64,000 nucleotides of DNA from contig CAVPJC010000017.1 in the NCBI GenBank assembly GCA_963705155.1, positions 310,001-374,000 on the forward strand. The letters are read 5' to 3'. A model generated the notes under the pieces. That model was given only the letters and a program-made list of their open reading frames with translations, did no database searches and had not been told where the DNA came from. Below are positions 1 through 7,769 of the stretch, piece after piece. Within the stretch, counting starts at the first letter, position 1. Every line of letters begins with the position of its first letter. The position numbers were made by a program, and so were the translations under genes. Source of the stretch: CAVPJC01 sp963705155. GTDB lineage: Bacteria > Chloroflexota > Anaerolineae > Anaerolineales > UBA4823.

Positions 1-60
1 CAAAATTGTCTTGGAATTCTGACAAGAAACACGTGTTGACGGGGTATACTTAATATCTAC

Positions 61-1014
61 ATGGACCAGGGCTATATGGCTCCAAAATATCGACATGGGA
101 GACCAACCATTGGTGTTCTGGCAGGGTGGCAGTTATACAGAACAGCTACCAACCTCAGCTACCTTGCGCCAATTTTCCGCGGAATTAGCCGGGCTGCACA
201 GAACCTGGGTTGTAATTTGATGTTAGGTTGTGGCATGGGGCCTTCGGCCAGCCCAACCGATCCGCTACGACCCGCCTGGCCTTTTCTTTCATCTGAACAC
301 GATTTTGTTCCAATCAGTTCCTGGAATACCGATGGGCTGATCATCGCCAATCCACTTCATTCTCAGGCGCGGTCAGAGTATGTTCGAGGACTGATTGCCG
401 GCGGGCATCCAGTCCTCTTTATAGGCTCAGGAGAAACTGGTCCAACGATTGTTGCGAATAACACCAGTGGTATTCTTGAAGCCATGCGTCATCTGGTTGA
501 TCACGGCCACCGGCATATTGCCTTTATAGCTGGTTCGTTGGAAGATATGGGCGGAGATTTGGGAGATCGGTTATGGGCTTACCAGTCTGGTTGTGAACAA
601 TATGGATTAGACCAAGACCCGCGTCTGTTAGCTTATGGCCGGCATGTCTATGATGGCGGCTATTTTGCCATGCAGCAAATTATGGACTCAGGTGTCAGGT
701 TTACGGCCGTACTGGCCAGTAACGATAAGTCAGCATTGGGTGCAATGAAGGCGTTAAGTGAAACCGGGCGTAAAGTCCCGCAAGATGTCGCCATCATTGG
801 GTTTGATAACCGGCTTGAGGGCGCTATACAGGAACCCGGCTTGAGCAGCATTCACGTCCCATTGTTCAATATGGGCTATCACGCCGTTCATTTACTACTT
901 CAAAGCATAGAAGGAAAAGCTGACCTTGCCGGGACGGTCAAAATAGATACCCGCCTGGTCATCCGCGAAATCGTGTGGGTGTGGTATCGGGAAATATCGT
1001 TTGAGCGGGACTGA
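61..1014 (+). CDS. LacI/GalR-type sugar-sensor protein lacking a DNA-binding domain
   Basis: A 317-residue protein with the periplasmic-binding-like fold of LacI/GalR regulators. It starts directly with the sensor core (TIGVLAG near residue 17) and has the usual late motif DVAIIGFDN near residue 243. There is no N-terminal helix-turn-helix and no signal peptide, so it should be cytosolic. Its stop lies 14 bases inside the following hybrid kinase gene, so the two are translationally coupled, or are one gene split by a frameshift. By family it should bind a sugar or sugar phosphate; from context it would pass that signal to the kinase. The start could also be the ATG at 76. The ligand is unknown. 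The regulator-sensor class is clear and its coupling to the kinase is inference. Confidence 0.8.
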   Translation: MDQGYMAPKYRHGRPTIGVLAGWQLYRTATNLSYLAPIFRGISRAAQNLGCNLMLGCGMGPSASPTDPLRPAWPFLSSEHDFVPISSWNTDGLIIANPLHSQARSEYVRGLIAGGHPVLFIGSGETGPTIVANNTSGILEAMRHLVDHGHRHIAFIAGSLEDMGGDLGDRLWAYQSGCEQYGLDQDPRLLAYGRHVYDGGYFAMQQIMDSGVRFTAVLASNDKSALGAMKALSETGRKVPQDVAIIGFDNRLEGAIQEPGLSSIHVPLFNMGYHAVHLLLQSIEGKADLAGTVKIDTRLVIREIVWVWYREISFERD

Positions 1015-3664
1015 ACCAGTTAATCAACGGCAAGTTCTAAATTGGGATGATCGGTATTCGCAGCTGGCAAGAACCATTGCAACGACGATCATGAATCAGG
1101 CCCATAGCCTTACAGAAGATGAGGGCCTGGTATTATGCCAGCGTTTGGTGGATACGTTCGTTACGAGTATTCGGGATAGCGACCGCACCGAATTCCAAAA
1201 AGCCCTCGCCGATGTACTCAAGCGTACAGCAGCCGGCGATGATGATGCTCATATATGGCAGGATGCGATTTCGCTCTTAGGTAAGGGGTTGGGAGATCTA
1301 TCTGCTGTCAGTTCGCCATCTGGCTCACTGGCGAATGACATGCTGAACGAGTCAAGGCTCACGATCAGCGCCCAAATGCAACGGCAGCACCGGCAGTATA
1401 GCATGGATGAGCGCTGGACATCCAGCCGCCTGAGTCTGCTAACCGCCAGGCTGCTCAACGCTCTGGATGAGACACAAATCTACGAAATCCTGGCAAAAAA
1501 CCTGCCTGAGATGGATATTTCTACCGCCATGCTCGGGTTGTTTGAAGCAGAAGGGGCTGATCCGGTAGCATGGACGCTGGTACGCAATGCCTTGAACCCG
1601 GAGCATGGATTAGTACGCTTCCGCAGTCAGGAATTTCCACCTGCCAGCCTGTTTAACTGGGAGGATCAATTTATCCTTACCTTGATACCCCTGGTTGACC
1701 AATCCGGCCAATTAGGATTTATGGTATTCGACTCCGAGCACTTCGACCTGTACGGTTCAATTGTTCAACAATTGGGCGGCGCATTCAACACTGCCCGGTT
1801 GTATCGCCTTGCAACTGAGGGTCGACGTCTGGCCGAAGAAGCCAATCGGATGAAGAGCCGCTTCCTTTCAACGATTAGCCATGAACTTCGTACACCGCTA
1901 AACCTGATTGTTGGTTTGAGCGGGATCCTGTTGGACGAAAGTGATGAGGGGAATTATCAGCTTCCCGATCCAGTCCAAAGAGATGTTGACCGTATCCACG
2001 TCTATGCTCAACACCTGGGCGGTTTGATCGGCGATGTGCTTGATCTGGCTACCAGCGATGCAGGTCAGCTGCGCCTGAACATGGAGCTCATGAATCTCGG
2101 TAAAGCATTAAGCATGGTGGCAGAAAGCGGCAGCCAGTTGACAGCCGATCGAGGACTGGCATGGCACGCCAGCCTCCCAGAAACCGGCCCGTGGGTATGG
2201 GGAGATCGCACGCGTCTACGGCAGGTGGTGCTCAACCTAGTCAATAACGCCATCAAGTTCACCACGCGTGGTGAGGTACGCATGTCTCTTGAACCTGGCG
2301 ATGGCACCATCACGGTTTCGGTACAAGACACGGGTCTCGGTATTCCAATAGAAGAACAATCCACAATCTTTGACGAATTTCGCCGCTCGGAGCGAAGCAT
2401 AACTCTAGGCTACCCCGGTTTGGGTCTCGGGCTTGCAATATGCAAGACCCTGATCGAAATGCACGGTGGAACAATTGGTGTACACTCTACCGGCATCGAG
2501 GGTCAGGGATCGACTTTTTACTTTACACTACCCACCGCGCAACCGCCAACCGGTCACGACCAACCTGCAGGTGCAATTCCTGCCAAAGAACAGCCTGTAC
2601 TGGTTTTGACCAATCGTGCAAGCAGGGTTGACCGCTTGAATGAACAATTGACCCGGCATGGATTTAATGTGATGACTGGGCTGATGGAACAGCCTTCAGA
2701 TTGGCAAACAAAATCAGTGTTATCACCACCCGATGTGATCGTCCTGGACGTGAGCATCGGATCAAATTTAGGCTGGAGTACGTTAAAAACAATCAAGAGC
2801 AACCCGGCAACCCGGGGAATTCCCATCCTGTTTTATACTACGTCGCAAAATGGTGAGTTTATATTAAGTCTGGATTATCTAACCAAACCCATCGAACCGG
2901 TTGAACTCAGGCAGGCTTTGGATCAATACTGGATGATGGCTGATTCTGATCATCCGGTGCGGACATTTTTGATCGTTGATGACGAGCCTAATACCCTTGA
3001 AATGCATGCCCGGGTCGTCCAATCGCAATCGTCATCCAATCGCGTCTTGATGGCCTCCAACGGTCGTGAGGCTTTGAAGATCCTTGAGCAGGAAAAGGTT
3101 GACCTGCTGCTGCTGGACCTGCAAATGCCTGAAATGGATGGTTTTGGCGTCTTGCAGGCGATGCGTGAAAACGCCCGTACCCGCGAAATTCCCGTCATCG
3201 TAGTAACCGGTAGGGTGCTGACCGATTCGGATCTGGCCCTTTTAAACCAGGGGGTCGCAGTGGTGCTGAAAAAAGGTTTATTCACCATCGGCGAAACCCT
3301 GGCACATATTGAGGCGGCTCTGGAAAGGAAACGCAGGCTGAGCGTGGATGCCCAGCGTCTGGTGAGACAGGCCATGCTATTTCTACAAGATCATTACGCC
3401 GAACCTATCGCGCGGCGGGATATTGCCCAACATGTCAACATCGCTGAGGATTATTTGACCTTCTGCTTCCGCCAGGAGTTGGGAACGACTCCAATTAAAT
3501 ATCTTCAGCGGTGTCGTGTGAATCAAGCTAAACTTTTACTGAAAGACAGCCAAAAGTCGATTACAGAAATAGCCATGGAAGTGGGTTTTTCAGACAGCGG
3601 TTATTTCAGCCGCATCTTCCACCGTGAGACCGGTATGTCGCCGGAAGTATTTCGGGTTTCCTGA
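1001..3664 (+). CDS. Hybrid histidine kinase / response regulator with AraC-type output domain
   Basis: An 887-residue single-chain phosphorelay starting at TTG 1001. Order of parts: an N-terminal helical/GAF-like sensory region (about residues 1-280), HisKA with H-box SHELRTPLNL (about 293), HATPase with N-box NLVNNAIKFT, G1 DTGLGIP and G2 GLGLGLAI, a degenerate receiver (about 525-640), a full receiver with LIVDDEP and phospho-acceptor LLLLDLQMPEMDG (about 650-770), and a C-terminal AraC/XylS double helix-turn-helix (ITEIAMEVGFSDSGYFSRIF). No transmembrane segment is seen, so the protein is probably cytosolic. It overlaps the upstream LacI-type sensor gene, which likely supplies ligand perception. 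It lies upstream of the sugar transporter and GH16 genes and is a good candidate for their activator. The target promoter is not proven. Confidence 0.9.
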   Translation: MSGTEPVNQRQVLNWDDRYSQLARTIATTIMNQAHSLTEDEGLVLCQRLVDTFVTSIRDSDRTEFQKALADVLKRTAAGDDDAHIWQDAISLLGKGLGDLSAVSSPSGSLANDMLNESRLTISAQMQRQHRQYSMDERWTSSRLSLLTARLLNALDETQIYEILAKNLPEMDISTAMLGLFEAEGADPVAWTLVRNALNPEHGLVRFRSQEFPPASLFNWEDQFILTLIPLVDQSGQLGFMVFDSEHFDLYGSIVQQLGGAFNTARLYRLATEGRRLAEEANRMKSRFLSTISHELRTPLNLIVGLSGILLDESDEGNYQLPDPVQRDVDRIHVYAQHLGGLIGDVLDLATSDAGQLRLNMELMNLGKALSMVAESGSQLTADRGLAWHASLPETGPWVWGDRTRLRQVVLNLVNNAIKFTTRGEVRMSLEPGDGTITVSVQDTGLGIPIEEQSTIFDEFRRSERSITLGYPGLGLGLAICKTLIEMHGGTIGVHSTGIEGQGSTFYFTLPTAQPPTGHDQPAGAIPAKEQPVLVLTNRASRVDRLNEQLTRHGFNVMTGLMEQPSDWQTKSVLSPPDVIVLDVSIGSNLGWSTLKTIKSNPATRGIPILFYTTSQNGEFILSLDYLTKPIEPVELRQALDQYWMMADSDHPVRTFLIVDDEPNTLEMHARVVQSQSSSNRVLMASNGREALKILEQEKVDLLLLDLQMPEMDGFGVLQAMRENARTREIPVIVVTGRVLTDSDLALLNQGVAVVLKKGLFTIGETLAHIEAALERKRRLSVDAQRLVRQAMLFLQDHYAEPIARRDIAQHVNIAEDYLTFCFRQELGTTPIKYLQRCRVNQAKLLLKDSQKSITEIAMEVGFSDSGYFSRIFHRETGMSPEVFRVS

Positions 3665-3691
3665 ACTCATTCCAGCTAAAATACAGACAAT

Positions 3692-3730
3692 AACCTGCTC
3701 TCTTCCTAAAGGGGGCAGGTTTTGTTTTTC
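3692..3730 (+). terminator. Rho-independent terminator after the hybrid kinase
   Basis: A 7-bp stem (AACCTGC at 3692-3698 pairing with GCAGGTT at 3715-3721) is followed by a T-rich run ending near 3729. It lies 28 bases after the kinase stop and before the LacI-like stub, so it separates the sensor-kinase unit from the transport genes. Confidence 0.75.
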
Positions 3731-3842
3731 AACATCTATGAATTGTCCATGTGTCTCGCTCTTTTATCCAAGCCCGGCTCTCATTATTTGTATACACTGA
3801 TACTAGTGAAATCGAATTCCGTAGAAAGTGCTGAATTAAATC

Positions 3843-4037
3843 ATGGCAATCACGCTCAGGCAAATCGCAAAGTTGGCAGGGGTCTCTCTCTCCACCGCAT
3901 CGCGTGTGATCAACGGGCATCCCAACGTAAGCGCTCGAGCTCGTGAACGTGTCTGGCGGGTTATTCGTGACAATGGCTACCAACCCAATCAGATAGCTCG
4001 TTCGCTGGCTGCCCGGCGTACACAGAAATTGTCGTGA
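3843..4037 (+). CDS. LacI-family DNA-binding domain only (64 residues)
   Basis: A short protein matching only the DNA-binding head of LacI/GalR regulators: helix-turn-helix with TLRQIAKLAGVSLSTASRVI, then the hinge helix region NQIARSLAARRT. It stops at residue 64, where the sugar-binding core would normally begin, and no such core is found downstream in any frame. It is either a truncated pseudogene or a mini-regulator. It lies just upstream of a perfect cre-like operator and the sugar importer, and the sugar-sensor domain it lacks exists in the first gene of the window. LacI heads normally need the core for dimerisation, so DNA binding by this fragment alone would be weak. Confidence 0.75.
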   Translation: MAITLRQIAKLAGVSLSTASRVINGHPNVSARARERVWRVIRDNGYQPNQIARSLAARRTQKLS

Positions 4038-4114
4038 TATTGCAGGCGTTTTCTTAATCTGGCGATGTTCATATCTGGCTATTGCCGGTCGTACGGCTTT
4101 TTATTTGGCTGATT

Positions 4115-4129
4115 TTGAAAGCGCTTCCA
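4115..4129 (+). promoter_or_regulatory. cre-like LacI-family operator upstream of the sugar ABC importer
   Basis: The 15-mer TTGAAAGCGCTTCCA fits every position of the consensus WTGNAANCGNWWNCW used by CcpA and many sugar-specific LacI regulators. It lies 167 bases upstream of the binding-protein start and 78 bases downstream of the LacI-type stub. It probably controls the importer operon. Which LacI protein binds it is not known; the local stub lacks a dimerisation core. Confidence 0.65.
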
Positions 4130-4295
4130 GAAAGAAACCGACCTTCAACCGCCCGCACTTTACATAAAAATCATAGGATCTGGATTGCCTCAGGAGGTGC
4201 TTATAGAGAAACAATCTATTTTTAGCTAAATGATCCATGTGTTAATTGTCGTCAAAAACAATATTTGATTCGTAAATTTAAGGAGAGGATCACCC

Positions 4296-5648
4296 ATGTC
4301 CAAGAAACTGTACTTCATTATGAGTGTGCTGGTAGCGGCTTCTATGCTCTTGGCCGCCTGTGCTTCCACTGATACCGCTACCCAGGCCCCGGGCGCACAG
4401 CCCGAAGCCAACCAACCCCCTGCCGCGGCAGAAAAGGTTACCCTGCGAGTTCTCATCCACCAGAACCCGCCGATGGTAGCGTTTATGGAAGCCTTCAATC
4501 AAAAATTCACGGCCAATCACCCCAACATCACGGTAGATATGGCGGTTGTGAATGCCAACGATCTGAGCACCGTCACCCAGACCCGGCTGACTGCCAACGA
4601 CGTGGATGTCGTCGATATGTTCGGTTTTGCTAACGGCGCTCAGCCCTACATGAAGAATGTAGATCCGCCCAACTGGCAGACCCTGATCGAAGCTGGCTAT
4701 CTGCTGGATATTTCTGACCAGCCATTTGTAAAGAATTATGACGAACCCACCATCAGAGATTCCGGCACCTACAACGGCAAGGTGTATGCGATCAACCTCG
4801 GGCGCGTTTCGTACAGCGGCATTTACTACAATAAAGATCTGTTCACGGCCAACAATGTCAAGGTCCCGACCACCTGGGGTGAGCTGGTCGCTGCCTGTGA
4901 AACTTTCGTTGCAGCACAGATCCCATGCATGACTGCCGGCGGTAAAGACGGCTGGCCGATCTTCGTGGGCGCCTATGGATTAACCGGCGCCATCTTTCCT
5001 GACCAGGCTGCCCTGGTTGAGGGTCTCTGGACCGGCACGATCAAGTGGAACGATGCCAAATCTCTGGAGATGTGGAAAAAGATGCAGGTTTACGCCGGAG
5101 AGATGATGGAACCCGGCGCCAGCGGTATCGCTGGAGATGCGGCTCCCGGGCGCTTTGCCTCTGGCGCGGTCGCCATGTTCCCGGGCGGAACCTGGTATGC
5201 TTCTGCCATTGAATCTGCTCAGCCTGCCTTCCAATGGGGGTATATTCCCTTCCCGGGCAGCGATAATCCCGAAGACAATAAATACCTGTTTGGAAAGTAC
5301 GACCAGGGTTGGGTCATTGCTGCCAAGACCCCCAATAAAGATGCTGCCCTGTTGTATCTGTCAGAGTTCTCTGACCCGGCCAACTACCAGGAATTCGCCA
5401 ATGCGGTGGGCTTCATCCCCACCCAGGTGGGCGCCACCCTGGATACACAGATCGGCAAAGAAGTTGCCCCCTATCTCGCTAACTTCCGCGTTGGATTGGA
5501 GCAGTACTGGGTCGCTCCAAAGGGCGCTGGTCAATACGCCAACCCCTGGGCATCTTACTTCAAACCGTTCGGCACCTATGATGATCCTCAGACACTGGCC
5601 GATAAAGTTCAAGCCGACCTGCAGTCTGGCCTGGATGCCAACAAGTAA
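4296..5648 (+). CDS. Sugar ABC transporter, extracellular substrate-binding lipoprotein (family 1)
   Basis: A 450-residue binding protein of the family-1 (MalE/MsmE-like) type. It has a lipoprotein signal with lipobox LAAC near residue 21, an Ala/Pro-rich linker (about residues 25-48), and the typical family signatures AINLGRVSYSGIYYNKDLF and FASGAVAMFPGGTWYAS. It captures an oligosaccharide outside the membrane and hands it to the two permeases that follow. A clear Shine-Dalgarno AAGGAGAGG precedes the ATG. The neighbouring GH16 enzymes suggest beta-1,3-glucan oligosaccharides as substrate; this is inference. No ATPase subunit is encoded here, as is common where one shared MsmK/UgpC-type ATPase serves many importers. 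Confidence 0.93.
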   Translation: MSKKLYFIMSVLVAASMLLAACASTDTATQAPGAQPEANQPPAAAEKVTLRVLIHQNPPMVAFMEAFNQKFTANHPNITVDMAVVNANDLSTVTQTRLTANDVDVVDMFGFANGAQPYMKNVDPPNWQTLIEAGYLLDISDQPFVKNYDEPTIRDSGTYNGKVYAINLGRVSYSGIYYNKDLFTANNVKVPTTWGELVAACETFVAAQIPCMTAGGKDGWPIFVGAYGLTGAIFPDQAALVEGLWTGTIKWNDAKSLEMWKKMQVYAGEMMEPGASGIAGDAAPGRFASGAVAMFPGGTWYASAIESAQPAFQWGYIPFPGSDNPEDNKYLFGKYDQGWVIAAKTPNKDAALLYLSEFSDPANYQEFANAVGFIPTQVGATLDTQIGKEVAPYLANFRVGLEQYWVAPKGAGQYANPWASYFKPFGTYDDPQTLADKVQADLQSGLDANK

Positions 5649-5665
5649 AGTGTAACTGGCTTTAA

Positions 5666-5698
5666 GCAGGCTTCTCGCCGATCTGGCGAGAAGCCTGC
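5666..5698 (+). terminator. Intercistronic hairpin between binding protein and permease
   Basis: A perfect 14-bp stem (GCAGGCTTCTCGCC at 5666-5679 with its complement at 5685-5698) and a 5-base loop, not followed by a T run. It sits between the binding-protein gene and the permease gene. Such hairpins usually act as 3-prime mRNA stabilisers or partial terminators, keeping binding protein in excess over permease. Confidence 0.65.
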
Positions 5699-5728
5699 AC
5701 TTCCCTCACATAAAAAAGGAGGCCTGCC

Positions 5729-6658
5729 ATGATGGCATATCACTTCGGTCGTGGGCGAGCCAGATTAGCCCCTTATTTGCTGGTGATCCCGGGAATACTC
5801 CTGTATGTGGTCATTGCCCTGGGCCCATCTCTGGCAACTACTGTGTTCTCGTTTACCAATGCAACCGGCATCCGCGGCGCACCTATTGCATGGATTGGGT
5901 GGGATAACTTCCGGGAATTCCTCTTTCTGGGCCAGGCATCGCTGGATAACTACGCCGCACTCGGTCGCACGTTAGTTTTTTGTTTCTTTGTAACAACGAT
6001 CCAGTTTAGCCTGGGATTATTGGTGGCGATGCTGGTCAATATGAAGCTGAAGGGCACCAACTTTTTCCGCACCCTGTACTTCATGCCGGTGATCCTGGGG
6101 GCGGTCATTCAGGGATTGATCTGGTCGCTCTTCCTTTACCCCCTGGGCGGCCCAATGGCGCGCATTCTGGAATTTTTCGGGACGCGCTCCGAATTTTTTG
6201 GTGGGCAACCCACTGAAGCCTTTGCCTGGGTCATCGTTGTTCAAATCTGGGCCAACATGGGCACAACGATGGTCATTTTCCTGGCGGGTTTGCAAACTAT
6301 TCCCGAAGAACTTTATGAAGCTGCCCAGATCGATGGCGCCAGTGGCTGGCAGGTCTTTACCAACGTAACCTGGCCTTTGCTAACACCGAGCGTGAATACC
6401 AATCTACTTTTAAACATCATTGGCTCGCTGCAGGCCTGGCAGTTATTCCTGGTTCTGCTTGGTTACCGGAATGGCACCCAGGTTTTAGGCTATCTGGTTT
6501 ACGCCCAGGGTTTTGGCCAGACCTCGGGTAGTGTTACCAGCGCCTTCCGGCAGGGATATGCTGCGGCAGCCTCTATCGTCCTGTTCCTGCTTGTTCTTGT
6601 CCTGGGAACCATAACCCAAACCTATCTGCAGCGCAGAGAAAAGAGGATAATGGGATGA
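5729..6658 (+). CDS. Sugar ABC transporter permease, MalF/MsmF type
   Basis: A 309-residue inner-membrane permease with about six hydrophobic segments. The EAA loop that contacts the ATPase reads EELYEAAQIDGASGWQVF near residue 190. A strong ribosome site AAAAAGGAGG precedes the tandem ATGs at 5729 and 5732. The stop overlaps the ATG of the second permease (6655) in the ATGA arrangement. It forms the translocation channel together with that partner. Specificity comes from the binding protein upstream. Confidence 0.92.
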   Translation: MMAYHFGRGRARLAPYLLVIPGILLYVVIALGPSLATTVFSFTNATGIRGAPIAWIGWDNFREFLFLGQASLDNYAALGRTLVFCFFVTTIQFSLGLLVAMLVNMKLKGTNFFRTLYFMPVILGAVIQGLIWSLFLYPLGGPMARILEFFGTRSEFFGGQPTEAFAWVIVVQIWANMGTTMVIFLAGLQTIPEELYEAAQIDGASGWQVFTNVTWPLLTPSVNTNLLLNIIGSLQAWQLFLVLLGYRNGTQVLGYLVYAQGFGQTSGSVTSAFRQGYAAAASIVLFLLVLVLGTITQTYLQRREKRIMG

Positions 6659-7491
6659 ACACAGCTATGATCCCGCCGCCCGATCAAATGGGGGCGAATT
6701 GCTGCCTACGCGGCTCTGGTGTTCTTTGCGATACATTTATGCAGGGCCTTTGCTCATGCTGGTCAACACAGCCTTCAAATCGCTGCCGGAGTTCATGAAG
6801 AGCGCCACTTCTCCGGTAACAAGTCTGAATTTCAAGAACTTTGTGGATGCCTGGAACAAAGCCAATTTCCCCCGCTACCTGACAAATTCGTTGATCTACA
6901 CCATCTCGTCCACACTGGTCTTTGTAACCACGGCCATCTTCGTCGCTTTCCCGGTTTCCCGCGGCTACATCAAAGGCTCCAATTTTGTACTCGCCATGTT
7001 TGTCATCGCCTTGTTTCTGCCGCCGGCGTTGATTCCCCAGTTTCAGTTGATGCTGGCCCTTGGATTGTACAACAACCCACTCGGGTATATCCTGCTATTT
7101 ACCATAAACCCGATTGGCATGGTGATTCTGGTGAATTATATCAAGACGGTGCCGAAGGAATTGGACGAGGCAGCGGCCCTGGATGGATGCGGGTATTTCC
7201 GCTTCATCACCGCCATTCTCTTCCCGTTAATCCGGCCCGCAGTTGCCACGGTGGCAGTGCTGCATGCAATTGGCATCTGGAACGAGCTGATTTTGCCAAC
7301 CATCTACCTGACTAACAAGGATTATTACCCAATCACGCGTGGTATGATCGTATTTCAGGGCGTTTACGGCAGCAACTGGCCCACGCTGGCAGCCGCAGTA
7401 TTGCTGATGACGATGCCCGATGCTGGCAATTTTCCTCTTACTGCAGCGCTACATCATATCAGGCTTGACCCAGGGAGCAGTCAAAGGGTAG
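6655..7491 (+). CDS. Sugar ABC transporter permease, MalG/MsmG type (frameshifted in this sequence)
   Basis: The second permease of the importer, starting at the ATG that overlaps the previous stop. Segments of the expected protein are found in successive frames: MNTAMIPPPDQMG, then RIAAYAALVFFAI, then a long stretch from about 6735 with LVNTAFKSLPEFMK, the EAA loop PKELDEAAALDGCGYFRF, and an end in another frame reading MLAIFLLLQRYIISGLTQG and stopping at TAG 7489-7491. The breaks fall at a G5 run (6689-6694), near 6735 and at a C3 run (about 7426), which suggests base-call errors rather than decay. Length (about 278 residues) and architecture are normal for the family once repaired. Confidence 0.85.
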
Positions 7492-7560
7492 ACAGATTCC
7501 TTTTCAAGCTTTGAAATATCCATCTCAGCCATTGCGTACCGACTGTAAATTATAATCAAA

Positions 7561-7739
7561 GACGGGGCAATGGCTGGCTTTTTCAAACTTATTCGATCAA
7601 CCGTTTTTTTATCCTTCTGAACGTCGCTGCAGGTGGTCTTTAGCCGGCCTATCCAGATGAGACCACGACATTTCCTCAGTTTATGCATATAGATTATGTA
7701 CGGGTTTACTCCAAAGCCAATGGATCAAGTGTCAATTAA
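7561..7739 (+). pseudogene. Remnant of a GH16 glucanase C-terminus
   Basis: Translation with one frame change gives DGQWLAFSNLFDQPFF, then ILLNVAAGGL, a stop, then DETTTFPQFMHIDYVRVYS, ending at TAA 7737-7739. This matches the last 60 or so residues of the GH16 domains encoded downstream (VFNHPFYLLMNVAVGG and TSIDYVRFYQ). No N-terminal part or active site is present. It appears to be a leftover of a third GH16 gene between the permease and the large GH16 enzyme, evidence of duplication and loss within the island. Confidence 0.7.
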
Positions 7740-7769
7740 TTCGTAAAAGGCCAGTTTAAGGAGAAAACA

